Positions 12,325 through 24,790 are shown, counted from the first letter of the stretch. The stretch is DNA of 64,000 nt from Phyllostachys edulis (GCA_036346405.1 CM070557.1:54566016-54630015); one strand, 5' to 3'. Program-made: numbers and translations. Notes: a model not told the origin generated them from the sequence alone.

Positions 12325-12563
12325 GGTTGGTACTATTTTCACAATGGTGACCATTGGTTTTCGTACTTTTGGAAGTGGAAAGCTAATGGTGAGATGGGAG
12401 CATCTTCTTTGGCCATTTTCAAAATGGATGGCGCCATGGGGAGAGCCTGTTAATTGATACAAATGGATCAAGGTGGTTGAATTTTTAAAAAAAAATAATA
12501 CTTTTTTCAAAAGATAATTACAAAAATATATAGTCGCCCAAAAAAATTACAAAAATATGTCTC

Positions 12564-12722
12564 TGTCGCCAGTTCAACTAGCAACAAGAACCTATCGCCA
12601 GTTGAATTCGTGATGAGGACCTTCGCCACTCTGGCGGCCAGTACTGCCGCTAGTTCAATTGGCGATAGGTTCTGCCGCCAGCTCAATTGGCGATAATTCT
12701 GCCGCCAGCTTGAATGGCGGTG
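12564..12722. repeat. Left subterminal palindromic array of the MULE
   Basis: Five to six copies of variants of the near-palindrome tcgccagttgaactggcga, spaced 25-40 bp and in both orientations. Many Mutator and CACTA elements bind transposase in such subterminal repeats; that role here is inferred. Confidence 0.7.
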
Positions 12723-13102
12723 AAGATCAAACCCTAATCCAATTAATCCACTTTATCTACTTGTGATTTTTATAGATTTTGAACGGTATGAAATCTGTTA
12801 AACTCGCAATAACATTTTGTGATTGTCGTATGTTATTCTAGTGCGGTGAATTTCTGAAGAATTTTACGAGGAAGATTGAGGTATTAATGATTTGTAAGTA
12901 GGAAGGTAAGTGATATTGCGATGCGCCCGGGAATTCATACACTTGCTCATGTACATGCACTGCATATTATGTAAGGAAACAAATGTGAACTTGTCATTAC
13001 CATCAAAACTACGATAAATCACATTAATATTACATAACATTCAACAAAACATCACAACATTTAATCAAAATGATAATTCAGAACATTGGCAATAACATAT
13101 TA

Positions 13103-15946
13103 CTAGTGTCTGTGCTTTCTTGTGGTCGCAGCCTCATCGTCCCCCATGTGGACTGTCTCGAGTTGGGCGACCGAATGAGGTCCCCGCGGCAACGTCCGGA
13201 GTGCCGATATCTCATTCGTCCTAAGGATTTCTCGTGGGACATTTCTTGAAGGTGTGCCCAAATTCCCTACAAATGGAGCATTTCTTCGTACGAAGTCCAG
13301 TTTCTGCTTCGTCCATGTAGTTCCTGATGCACCGTACCTGTCGCTGGCCAACCTTTCCCTTAAGCCTATCAATGTCCGCGGCCCAGATTAGTTGCTCCCA
13401 AGTCAGATGGCCAGTGAAATGGCCAACCACAGCGTAACCATACATCTCCCCAGTCCAGGTTTACATCACCGCCTCCTTGGTGAAATAGTCAGAGAGATAC
13501 TGACCGGGATACTGCGCCACCGTTGAACATGTGGCTATGACATGGGAGCAGGGCCTATGCAGAAGAAGAGGCTTGTTGCAAGTTCATGTGCAACTACCGC
13601 GGCGCAGCGTGCACTCGTGGGTGATTCTCTCGCGGTTCGTCCCACGGCATCCTTTATCCCTGCACATTATCTCGAAGCGAAGCTCCCTTGTGCCCATCTT
13701 GAATGCCCGGTGCATGTCACACTTCTTGCTCTTCTCCTCTATGTACCTGGTGATCATGGCGAAGTAGAGTATTCTGTCATTTGCCATAGCGAGCGACGTG
13801 TTGTTGCTTCTATCAACAAAGTAGTTCGTCATACCGTGGAGAATTGCCTCCACAATACCCACCAAAGGGAGACACCTCGCATGACCCAGTTGTACACCTC
13901 GGCTAGATTAGTTGTCATGACACCATATCAAGTACCACCCCTGTCATGGAGCAGCAACCACTTCTCCTTAGGCTCGTGCTCAATCCAGTCCGAGAAGCAT
14001 CTAACCTGTGCCCCCGTCCTCCTCATCAATCTGGGAGCATATGTGGGTAGCTATGGCAATGCTTCGGGGGCCTGGTCAGCGCTTGAGGCAACCCTTCTCT
14101 CTGCCTCCCTTCTGTGCGTCTTGATCCGCTCATCCAGAATCTTCCAGAGTGCTTCGAACTTTCGCTGCTGGTTCTGGTTGCACAGCCGCTTGAACATGTT
14201 CATCAAGTCTTTGTTGCGGAACTGCTTGTAGAAATTTGCACCCAAGTGCCTCATGCACCACCTGCTCTGTAGATCCGGTCATGCAACTGCTACGTTCTCT
14301 CCTTGTTGCAGCTGGGTTATTGCACGCAGCAATTTCAAGATGCCGATCATGTATGAGGCATACATTGGGGCAGCCTTACACAATAGAAATCCTCACATTC
14401 TTCAGGAACCATAGCCAGCTATCCGTATTCTCGCTTTCAACGAAAGAGAATTCCACGGGAAGAACTTGATTGTTCTCGTCCGTCGCTATTGCAGTCAGTA
14501 TTTGGCCCTTGTACTTCCCAGTCAAGAATGTGTCATCTACGTACAAGATTGGACAGCAGTGCCAGAATGCATTGATGCATGGACCAAACGCGAAGAATGT
14601 TTGCTGCAATACCCTCTTATTGGCCCACTTCGGGTGTGTGGCGTCCTGAATATCGATATAGGTGTCAGGATTTCTGTCTTGTATGACTCGAAGTTGCCCG
14701 AGGAGATTGTGGTAGGAATCCTCAAACGTGCCCCACCTTAATTCCAATGCCTTCTGTTTTGCCCTCCAAGCCTTGGCATAGCTGATTGTGTACTAGAACC
14801 TTGCCTCAATCGCCCGAATGATAAATCATGGCTTAAAATCTAGATTATCCACAATCCCACTGTACATAAGGTTGGCGATGAAGCCTGATGACAGATTCCG
14901 GTAGGACTGCACTGACTCAGAAATGATGCATGTGTGAGGGACCACTATAGCGCACTTCCAGTAGGTGTCCCACTTAGGCTGAAATGCGTGCACTCGTCAA
15001 GGGCATCCCTGTATGCCACACTTCACGTCGTAGAATCTTGGGGTAGACTTGACGACTTTGAATGTGCGCAGCACCGACAAGGCCCAGAATTTGACCACGT
15101 CCTGCATGACCTCCTTACATTTGTACATTGCTCCTAGTCTGACCTCACTCTGGTTGTACTCCCAAGGCACACGGGGGCCTTCGTTGACGATGAGGCTCTC
15201 GAACTGGTATGTGTTTCAGTCGGATGGAACCGCCTATTGGTCCACATCATCCTCGTCGTTGGAACCTTCATCTTCAGACAATGCCATGTAGTCTCGATTT
15301 TCGAGATCCATCCTTTGCACTATGGCTTCCACCTCCTCACCCTCGTCAGCAAGACCAGTAGCTTGTCTAACCGTAACAACGCCATGTAGTCTCGGTTTTC
15401 GAGATCCATCCTTTGCACTATGGCTTCCACCTCCTCACCCTCGCCAGTAAGACCAGTAGCTTATCTGACCGTAGGAGATACTTCCGTAGGGTCTTCATCG
15501 ACAACAACTCTGGGAGCTTCGGCCATTGTGTACGCTGTGCTGTGGCTGGAGTCCCCGACTTCCTCTTCGGCGTCAGCACCCCCTTCTTGTTCAGCCGCAG
15601 GTAGAGGAGTGGGTTTGGCATATGCTTGGACTAGAAGGACCAATTTCCACCATGCCTCCCTTGCGATGCGTACATATGACTGCCATGAATTTGGTCCCTT
15701 TAGCTGCACTAACTCCTAATATGTGGGCTGCCCTGCCCGTGGGGAAAGGCAACTCAATTTCAGATCGTACACATCACTGTCCAATTGGAATGTATGGGAC
15801 AACCACCGCATCACAAATACCCCATGTACGCCGCTCGGTCTTGCTAGGGCACTACGCCGATTGAAATAACGCAAATCTATCCCCTCAGGACCCTCCATAA
15901 TAGTCCCTTGACCATAGTAAATTTTGAAATTGATAACGTCGGACAT
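13103..15946 (-). pseudogene. MULE transposase (MURA-type), decayed
   Basis: Reading leftwards, the minus strand gives an N-terminal fragment near 15946-15461. Then comes the catalytic MULE domain at 14747-14376, with CCPILYVDDTFLTGKYKGQ and EFSFVESENTDSWLWFLKN, where the first DDE aspartate and the downstream SWLWF block can be seen. Next is a fragment at 14254-14051. A SWIM-type region follows at 13865-13584, and a CCHC zinc knuckle at 13445-13221 (CSICREFGHTFKKC). Frameshifts and stops separate the pieces, so no intact protein is made. The enzyme would cut at the terminal inverted repeats and insert with a 9-bp stagger. Confidence 0.85.
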
Positions 15947-16237
15947 ATTTGATGCACTGCACCATAAAGAACATTTGCACGATTAACCGCATATCTAAAA
16001 CTATACTACCCACCGAAAAGTATTATGTAAAATGTACTGCATTACGTAACCGTACATATAAAACTATATAATCCATTCGGTTAAAAAAAATACCCGAAAG
16101 GTAGGCAATCGGACGGACAACGCTTCGCTAGCTTCTCTCCTCCCCTCTACTCTTCTCTCCTTCTCTTTTTTCTGAATAAAAATGAGTCATGTGCTGAATT
16201 TTAGGGTTTCAAGGGGGTTTCATAGGGTCATTCTTCC

Positions 16238-16370
16238 TGTCGCCATTTGAACTGGTGACAGGAAGATATCGCAAGTTGAACTGGCGACAGGTACCCTGTT
16301 GGCGGTCCAGGTACCTGTCGCCAGTTGAACTGGTGATAGGTTCCTATCGTGAACTGGCGACAAGAACAAA
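16238..16370. repeat. Right subterminal palindromic array of the MULE
   Basis: Copies of tgtcgccagttgaactgg and its variants mirror the left array, including gaactggcgacaggtacc and cgccagttgaactggtgat. They lie just inside the right terminal inverted repeat. Confidence 0.7.
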
Positions 16371-16721
16371 TTTTTGTAATTTTTTTGGGCGACTATATAT
16401 TTTTGTAATTATCTTTTTTAAAAAAAAATTCCAAGGTGGTTGTCTTCTATTTTTCATTTAAATGTCCTCCAAAAAAGGTCTATCTACATTTTCTTTTGAA
16501 CAAGATGGGAACTACCTTTAATATGGATTGTGGCTACAGGTGGCTTGATGTTTGGGATGAGGGTGTACTTATGAGCCGGATTAAATTGGAAAAATAGGGT
16601 TCTGATCTAACTGATTTTTCTAGACGGTGTTGGCAGAGTCTTGCTGCTCAAAAGCTGGAGGACTGCATTTCCAAATTGTAAATGCTTCAAGATAGTCCAG
16701 TATGAGCTTCCGTTACACTAA

Positions 16722-18066
16722 CACTACTACAGAAAAGGCAATCACAGACGGTTCAAAATCGTCATCACAGACGATTTTTTGAACCGTCTGAGTTTATGGG
16801 TCAGTGATACTACGATCATCACAGACGGTTTTTGAACCGTCTGTGAAAAAGCTATCACAAACGGTTCTAAACAAGAACCGCTCGTGATAGTCTATTTTCC
16901 TGCATTTACTCAACAAGAACCGCTCAGTGATAATTTATCACCGACGGTTCTTGTTCGAACCGCTCAGGAAAATAGACTATCACAGACGGTTCTTGTTTAG
17001 AACCGTCTGTGATAGTATTTTCTATTGCCAAAAAAAATTTGAATTTTGAAACTTCAGAGGCCGTTTTGAGGCCTTAAACAACCTTTTTTGGGGTTTTCAC
17101 TTTTTCGGGACCTCGCAAAGAGAATCTAACCTTGTTATGGATTTTCGGATTGAGCTTTTCGTTAGCTTTCCAACGAGCCAAAGAACGCCGCAATCCGAGT
17201 TCGTATGCAAAAGCTATGGCTGTTTTACCGAACAGTGCGCGAAAACGAGTCCAGGACGAAGAGGCGGACGATGGCCTAGTACTCGGAGTCAGGTATGCCG
17301 AGGTGCTCGCTGTCGATGTCCGCAATCTTATCTTGATCTATTTATTCACAAGAAAACCACGGTCACAATTGAGAGCCACCAAAAGCAACAAGGCAGGGGG
17401 AGGCGACAAGCAATTGATCACTTACTAGCATGTTGGATATCAACCAGGAAGAGAGGGGAGGGGATTAGATGGGGGATATCACCGGCAATGAAGGAGAGGC
17501 AGTGGCAGCATCACCGTGGCGTCACAACCGGAGGCGGAGGAGCTCACAACGGTAGTCGGAGCTCGGCGTGGGGAGGGCAGAGGGAGAGACTAGTGGAAGA
17601 CAAGGTAGGGGTGGCTATAATATATAAGGACAGTACAAAAACATTTTGCCTCCCGCATATGTGTTCAAAACATTTCGTCTCCCGCGCACGCGTCCAAAAA
17701 TTTCCGTCATCCCGCACTGCGAATCACAGACGGTTTCAAACAAAAATCGTCTATGTTGACCATAATATCACAGACGGTTCTTAATAAGAACCATCTGTGA
17801 AGTATCACAGACGGTTCTTAACAAAAACCGTCTGTGATATTTGGTAGTATCACAGACAGTTCTTGTTCAGAACCGTCTGTGATACTTCACAGACGGTTTT
17901 CAACATGAACCGTCTGTGATATTACTTCTTCACAGACGGTTTTTAGCGCAGCCCGAGTACGCATTTCGTCCGCTAAACCAAAACCGTATGTGATTGTATT
18001 TAATACAGACGGTTTTGGTCAACCGTCTGTAATGAGGCGTCCAGTATTAGCTTTTTTGTAGTAGTG
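16722..18066. mobile_element. Non-autonomous CACTA transposon
   Basis: The ends are cactactacagaaaa and ttttttgtagtagtg, the CACTA signature. About 20 subterminal copies of atcacagacggtt or its complement, in both orientations, fill 16738-17020 and 17720-18035, which is diagnostic of CACTA subterminal repeats. The flanking 3-bp duplication is taa against tga, one mismatch. The interior (17041-17620) has no intact transposase; a minus-strand frame at 17325-17074 may be a relic of the element's own protein. It sits 40 bp after the last MORN stop codon, in the presumed 3' UTR. Confidence 0.85.
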
Positions 18067-19165
18067 TGAATTGCTTCTATATTGACTGATTCATAAACTT
18101 CAGCCGTTTCTAATTTAACTATACAAACAATGATCCTTGCGCATATCTAAACTGTTACCGTAGTCTTGCCCAGTCGCAAATAGGTGTGCTAGTGCTGTTG
18201 AAGTGTTTATGGTTAATTTTTCAAAGCTGTGCGCTGTATTGATTGCATTTTCTTTCTCTTGATTACAGTCATTTGTACTGGCACGGGTTTCTAGTGGTAT
18301 ATAGTTCAGGGCTGTCGATTGTTGCTGTAGAGAATCTATAGTCCATACCAGTTTCATCCCACACACCCTGCTGTACACTAGCTAAAATGTGCGCAAGTTC
18401 CCTATATAGAGTTTAAAGAGAGATGTGTTGTTACTTTATATTCTACCTTACAACTTGCAAGTCGAGCAACAGAGAAATGGTGGGATAAGAGCATTAGCTA
18501 AAATATTCTCATGGGCATTCTTTAGTTGCTGTAGTGGCTACTCAGTGTTAACTCTCCCCTTTCACATGTTCTTAAAAAGAAAAGGAATGAGAAAAATTCC
18601 CTTTATCATGTCTTTATTCACTTTTGCACATTAGCTGTTGGTTATTAGGTCTGCAATATATTCGTTCTCAAGGTACTAAACTGCAAAAGGAAGTCAACTG
18701 AAGGTTGATGACCACTAGAAAAAACACTTCTAAAGCATTCGAGACTTACATCGTTTGCTTATTCCCTTTTATGGGAAACCAAAGCAACTGTTGGCAGGTA
18801 TATCTATTCCCAAAATAATCCAGCCAAAGAAAATATTCTTGTCACGGGGCTTCACTTACGATTCTTTTGTAATCAAAGTCTATATCTGATGGCCTGAATA
18901 GCCCAAATGCGTACTATTATGTTCCACATACATTTCGCGACGAAAACCTGAACTCCCAAGTCGACCATCAAGTTACTTGTTTCCAACAAGTCCCATCAAC
19001 TTACCCGCTTCAGGTTCTGCTCTTATATACATCACACATACTAAATACAAAATACATTTCTGCTTACTGCCAGTCTGCCATAGGAAAAACACATCACCAC
19101 TTCCTCGTCTCTTTCCAGGTGCTAACTCACTATATACATCGACAGCAACGACAAGCCCTGACGTT
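18067..19165. other. Region between MORN and WD40 genes
   Basis: The left part probably continues the 3' region of the MORN locus. The right part (about 18970-19165) is the minus-strand 3' UTR of the WD40 gene. No coding region or clear transposon border was recognised. Confidence 0.4.
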
Positions 19166-22100
19166 TCATAGATAGGAGTCCAAGTGGTTGCACTGGTGCT
19201 TCCTGCTGAACTCGAGAAGGCTGCCATATGTGCGGTCCGCGATCCCTACGAAGAGGGTCTCCGCGTCTGGGCTGAATGACATGCCTGCAATCTCCCCAAA
19301 GAGGTCGATTTCCTGCTCACTTGAGTAATCAGCCGACGTGTTGTATATGTGAACGAAGTCTGCCGCCTCCGACATCGCCAGAAAACGGCCATCTGATGAG
19401 AACTTGAGGCCCCTGATAGCGCCAATCCTCCCTTTTAGTGCCGCAAAGGAATGCGAGATGTTGCGTATGTCCCACAGCCGGCATGTTGTATCTTGGTTCC
19501 CCGTGGCTAGGACATGGCCGTCAGGATGCCAAGCCGATGAAAACGAGTAATCCAAGTGGCCTTTAAGGCTTGCAATTTCCTAGAAATATGAGGAGTCTTA
19601 GATACGGTTCTCAGATGCACCGAAGGCATTGAAGGGGAATTTGAACTTGTAATATGATCTACTACATACTTTGCCAGAGTGAGTATCAGCTATCAAGCAG
19701 TCAGAGCTATCACCAAGAACAGCAAGAAGCTTGCCATCAGGACTCACTGATGTGTTCTGTAAAAGACCACGAAGACTTATGACTGACACAGAGGAAGTAA
19801 GATAGAGTTACAGACTACCTGAGGAGGGCCTTGATATTAACTCACATTGACTGACCATGGGAAAGTAAAGCGACTAAGAAGGTTGAATCTCTCAGCATCA
19901 AAAATTCTGACAACACAGTCGTTGTTGGCAGCCATCACTCGAGTAGTGCCACTACATCATAAAAAATGAGATCAGATAGTTAATCATATATTACTCACAA
20001 AATCATGATTAAGATACTAACTAAATGGTGAGCTTCTTACTTAAGAGACTGGTACACATCTACAGCATTGGTGATGGAATTGTCATTGTCAGTGACATTG
20101 GTACAGAATGCCACTCCAGGCTTGTCAACATACTGTCGAAAAACAAATACATGAGCTAAGATAAACAGAATGGCTCAAAATTGATGCATCTTGAACTCTC
20201 TGTACCTTGCAAATCAGTTCACCCTGGAAACCACCAGCTACCATTAAATTGTATTTTAGGGCCATTGCGCTGATCTGCACTCTGGACAGTGGCAGAGCTC
20301 CATGGACCCTCTGTAAAGCAGGGAGTATAGATCAGAAGTTGAATAAACCGAGAATAACAAAAGGCTCACATTGATAAGATGCAAACCTGCTTTGGAACTA
20401 CTTGGCCTGCCACATTGAGTACTTCTTTCCCTCTTTGAAGAAGAGAAGACCAGTGCATCACTGAATAGTTCATCATCATGTAAACATCATGCTTGGACGT
20501 GGCCCACACAAGATTCCTTAGCTACAGGTATCCAAAATATGGTCAGCGCCTCTGAAGTAGAAACAATGAACAGTGTCTTGTGAGTGCTGTTTTATCCACA
20601 CAAAAAAGAAGAACATAGTTGTACTTGTCTAGCAACCAAATGTTGACACTTATTCCTTGACTGACTAGTGATAATAAAACCAGGATGAAACAGATCTCCA
20701 CTTATATGGTCTAACAACATTGCTGAAATTATTTGATCAAAAGAGAAGCAAAAAAAGCATAACAAACTGACAAACAAATACAAACCACAGCACAGTTCAG
20801 TACCACCACCATAACGCATTTTAAAGAAGTCAGATGTATGCAGCCAACACTCTGCCTGAAAACTGATTCACTAGTCAAAGGGGAGTGCCTTTGTTTCATG
20901 AAAGCTCCAAATGCACACACAAACTAAAGGCCAATACCTGCCCACCCATGCACATTTCTAAACCTCCTGTTGATTATTCTCATTTGATCAACTCCACTCC
21001 AGACGAATTACTAATTATGGTTAGAGAGTTTGAAGATGCAGCTAAAAGATCAGCTACATCTGAAACACCATCTTAATGTTGTTACAGTCATTAACTAACT
21101 ACATTAGAAAGTATCATTCTCTTCCTTGTTGCAGCTCATCTTCTATACCTGACACTAACTGAAAATATCCAAAGCAACAGCTTCTAGTAACCCACTTTCA
21201 ACTCATTACGGAAATTCAAGGACGTACTACTTACAATCATTTAAAAGAAAATAAGGTCGTCTTTAAGGAACCAGAGCTCATATCTATGAGCCAGCGCATT
21301 GAAATAAAATGCCATAAAATAATATAACAATTAACAGAATAATATATTGCATGAATAAAACATATGCACACACATTTCATCTATTATATATTAAAAGACG
21401 ATGGCAAGCCTTTTAGAGCTGCTAAGAAAAAAAGAGAAATATGCTAGAAATTGTCACAAAAAAATAAAACATCTTGACCCTTAAATTGGTGGAACTTAAT
21501 TTTGAAGGCTTAGTTGTCCTAGAGATATACTAATTTGAAAAAGATCTAAAAAACATCTAACCCTTAATTTGGTGGACCCTAATTTAAAGGCTTAGATTCA
21601 ATAGTTGGTTTAGAGATATATTAATTTGAAGAAAAAAAATGTAGTACTACATTCATTTCAAAAGTTGAGTGTAAAGATGGACCCACCTCCCAATCCTCTT
21701 TTGCACACATAAGGAGAGAGATCTCAAAATAAAATTTGCAAATTAAATATGAAATCAAACTCAAATTGAGGTAGCAAAATATAAATTTTGAAATTTGGAA
21801 TTGCGTAAAGTTATACTATACTACAAACCGTGCAATTGAGTGGGCCAGTCGTCTAGTTCAGCTAATAATGCAAAAGAAGTAACATTCAAGTACTTATAAT
21901 CTGTCATCAAAACTTAACACCACAAAATGTCCTGCATAAAATTTTGTTAGGCCCTTTCTAATGTCCAACCTGCCAAAAAGAAAATGTGAGCATGAATTAT
22001 CTAACCGAGTCTGGCTTATCACAGAACAACCTATCATACCATATTCCAAAGATGACATTATAACAGCTCCGGCCGCTGAGGATGCTCATCCACCTGCTTA

Positions 22101-24219
22101 GTTACGGGTCCTGTTGAAACCATAGTATTGCAGTGCTGTCCTAATATATAGGATTGTTAATTGCAGAAGTGAAAACTACAGCTTCAGCTAGCATATCAGA
22201 CCCAACTTATCACATGACCTGTAATCAGTGTCATGCTTTCATAATTAGCCTATACTAAAGGAATAAACATGAATGGGAATTAGAAACTTCACCTAATGAA
22301 ATGGTAAGGAGTCAAAGCTTCAAAAAAAGCTCATAACATCTACAAAACAGAGTAAGAACATAAAATGCAAAAGGCTAATATATTTATAACATGAATGTTT
22401 CAGGCATTCATCAGTTATTGTTTATATGTTTGTAGCATATGCTTTCCTCCTCCTTTCTTTCTTCTTTTTTGACGCAAAGAGACAAGAGGAGGGGATAGAA
22501 AAGAGGGAGGGATGGTTAAATATCCTTATGCAAGTAAAGATAAAATGAGAGATAGTTATTCTAGATGTGAGGAGTAAAAATGCAATGCATTATGAGGAGC
22601 AGTAATTGGTAGCAAAGATATTAACAGCTTGCAATCAGAAGACTGAATGCACAGATTTTTGCTTTAAAAATGCTAAGAGTTGTGCTAACTATAATGAGTA
22701 ACAATCACAAACTTTGTGATACTCTAATTTAATTGAACAGACTACTGACCAACTTCGCGTTAACATGAATTCTCATGAGAATGCAAGTACCAATAACAAA
22801 ACAGTGGAAGAGATATGTACCTGAAAATGCACTATTGTTGACTTGACAAGTCGTGTGTTGAAGCAGAAATCATAGAACGCGCCTTTTCTCTCCACTTGTT
22901 TGCACTCCTGGAGAAGAGGAGGGAAATAAGTCAAACAGCAAAAAGATGGCATAATTTACCACTGTATGACAAAGGATATAAATAATCCTTACGGGAAAAT
23001 TGAATTAACACAAAAAAAAATATATGGGACTTGCTAGTTTCTTTTTGTCCTACTTTAAATTGGCGTGGCTTTGCAGAACCTAAGATAGCTAAACTTGACG
23101 ATTTTTGTTTCAACATACAACTGAAACAAAATGTGTTAAATGTGGGGAGTTGCTTAACAAAAACATGTACGTCCATGGAAATGGAACTTTTGTGTTGTTG
23201 ATACTTATAGACTAAGTCTAATGTTAAAATTACGAGTAAAAATGTAGCTGAAAAAAGTGAGTATTAAGGAGATGGTCAATACATATAACTCAACTATCAA
23301 CACTTTTTTTAAGATATCAACTATCATCACAATTCACATTGAGAGCCATAAGGCCAATAAGCAGGAAAGCAGCTTTGCACCAATAACTGCAGTACAACAT
23401 GGCAATCATCTAGAAATGTAGGACACTGAATCTCACCATATCCAATCCCTCGTGTGACCTTGAGAGGTTCTCATAGTTCTTGTACTGCTTCAACCTCATC
23501 TCGCGGTACTGATCTCTACTGTAGTTCAACCTCTCCCATGGTATCCCTTGCATGTCTTTCCCATTCCTATACTCCATGGCTGAAGTATCATTCTTTTGCT
23601 TATCCTACAGTAAGAATAAAGACAAGTTGGTAAATTATTAGGCTTGAAACAGCGCAATATTAGCAATCAGCAATCGTATCACAAATCACAAGCAACACAA
23701 TTCACCGTAGTATACCAACAATGTAAAGTAAAATGTCCGAGAAGCCGTGAATATCTGCACACTGCTACACTATCATTTTGTACATGATGCTGATGTTGGC
23801 TTGTCGCCATCAAACATGTCTCAGAAGTTCATAGATATCCACCTGAAGTGGCATTTTGGTGGGTTCTCCAAAAGTTAAATCTTTTTTTCCTTTAACACCA
23901 ACCATTTCCACTTGGTACGGCAATCGGCAAGATTTTATTGCCTTTTGCATATCCTTCGTCACGTCTCTATACTAGTTTTTCCCTCTCAGTAAATTGCAAA
24001 GTTAGTGTCACTTTACACCTAGAATCATCTCAGCATCCATTTGATCTCGTGTGCACGCAACGCTCGCTGAGGTCAAATTACTTTTATCGACACGTATAAG
24101 CATACCGATCTCGAGGGATCGCCGTCGCCACCGCCGTAGACGTCAAACCCATCGCCGCCGTCGTAGTCGAAGTAGTCGTCTTCCAGGTACTCCAAGTCAT
24201 CGTTCAGGTACAGCGCCAT
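19166..24219 (-). CDS. WD40-repeat protein, C2A9.03-like family
   Basis: Nine coding exons, all with GT/AG borders and matching phases: 24219-24106, 23604-23437, 22907-22821, 20521-20387, 20310-20206, 20132-20041, 19951-19846, 19756-19670 and 19579-19166. Together they make 435 codons plus stop, close to the length of plant proteins annotated as WD repeat protein C2A9.03-like. The N-terminus (1-38) is very acidic and glycine-rich (YLEDDYFDYDGGDGFDVYGG). Residues 39-123 are charged and basic. WD-like blades follow: NNDCVVRIFDAE near 240-250, SPDGKLLAVLGDS near 275, and HPDGHVLATGNQDTTCRLWD near 316-336, then SSDGRFLAMSEAADFVHIY. A propeller scaffold role is known for the fold; the partner is unknown. 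No lesion was found and the splice sites are good, so the gene looks functional. The 2.3-kb intron 20522-22820 hosts a possible Helitron. Confidence 0.9.
21380..21856 (+). mobile_element. Possible small Helitron in WD40 intron
   Basis: The segment begins tctattatatattaaaag after an A and ends gtcgtCTAG before a T, as Helitrons do (A/TC...CTRR/T). It differs from its surroundings by a diverged internal direct repeat of about 80 bp (cccttaaattggtgga... twice). The expected 3' hairpin is weak, so the call rests on the termini only. It has no coding content. Confidence 0.4.
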
Positions 24220-24790
24220 CGACTCTACGAACAGGGAAACCACAAAATTTGCGTGAAACCGCGAAGCAACCCGAGAAAAGTTGATAAATCCAAAGCATAG
24301 CCAAAAACAATATCCAGAAGGGAAGCTGCAGTCCTGCACAGATGAACACAAATAGCGCTCAAAACCCCCGCGAAAACCTCCCAACCACGGGCCTAGAACG
24401 AAGCAGAGAACCGCCGGAATACTGAACCCAAACGAGCGGACCAAACCAGCTGCACAGCGGCGAACATACGCAGCAACACTAAAACCCCACTAAAAACTCC
24501 ACAGAATCACGCGCACATCGACCAGGATACCATACCTCGGAGGCCTCGAGCGATCCGGAGCGGCAGCCGAATCCGAATCGCGCGCACTAGCGAGCGAGAT
24601 CCTTGGAACCCTCCCGATTCGGCGTACGCGCGGGATAAAATATTCCCAGAGGGAGCGTACGAGTGCGATTCGGTCGGGATCGAATCGAAGTCGTCGCTGC
24701 GGTGCGGTGAGGAGGAGATGGGGAGCAGGGAGAGGTGTGAAGACAGAGAAGGGGATGTTGGGGGGCGGGGGGCACGGCGTTTATAGGCGC
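24220..24790 (-). promoter_or_regulatory. Promoter, 5' UTR and leader intron of the WD40 gene
   Basis: On the minus strand a TATA box (tataaa, complement of 24780-24785) is followed by a GC-rich 5' UTR exon. That exon ends at about 24536 with a ctccgag/gtatgg donor. The leader intron ends in cgtag just before agtcgATG at 24219. The ATG is the first in the second exon and opens the conserved acidic N-terminus. A leader intron is common in grass housekeeping genes. Confidence 0.65.

Larger units (their letters stand above)
12479..16431 (-). mobile_element. Mutator-like element (MULE) with decayed transposase
   Basis: The 3953-bp element is bounded by a perfect duplication caaggtggtt (12469-12478 and 16432-16441), matching the 9-10 bp expected for Mutator. 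The termini are inverted repeats of at least 60 bp: gaatttttaaaa... with aaaagataattacaaaaat and tatagtcgcccaaaaaaatt on the left, and the complement on the right. Inside the termini lie palindromic subterminal repeats. The interior minus strand encodes Mutator transposase fragments. The element entered at the donor splice site of MORN exon 3. Confidence 0.92.
6598..16681 (+). pseudogene. MORN-repeat protein gene, broken
   Basis: Four exons can be read: 6598-6717, 6790-6927, 12325-about 12471 and 16540-16681, all with GT/AG borders and matching phase. Translated motifs are MORN-like: LIYNDGSFYDG, LYYSNDEVFHGTW, GWYYFHNGDHW and, in a shifted frame, SIFFGHFQNGWRHGESL, followed by WLDVWDEGVLMSRIKLE. 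MORN repeats mediate membrane-lipid or protein contacts; the exact role of this plant family is unknown to me. Exon 3 needs a one-base correction between NGE and GSIFF. Exon 4 has an in-frame TAG at 16595-16597, although homologous-looking codons continue to a TAA at 16679. The introns are swollen by a Copia remnant, a long LTR and a Mutator-like element, and a CACTA element sits 40 bp past the final stop. I call a pseudogene; a sequencing error could explain one lesion but hardly both. The N-terminal exons were not found. Confidence 0.7.

Noticed and set aside
13542..15719. Plus-strand ORFs inside the first MULE (for example 13542-14231)
   Set aside because: They lie opposite minus-strand transposase fragments with recognisable domains and have no domain of their own.
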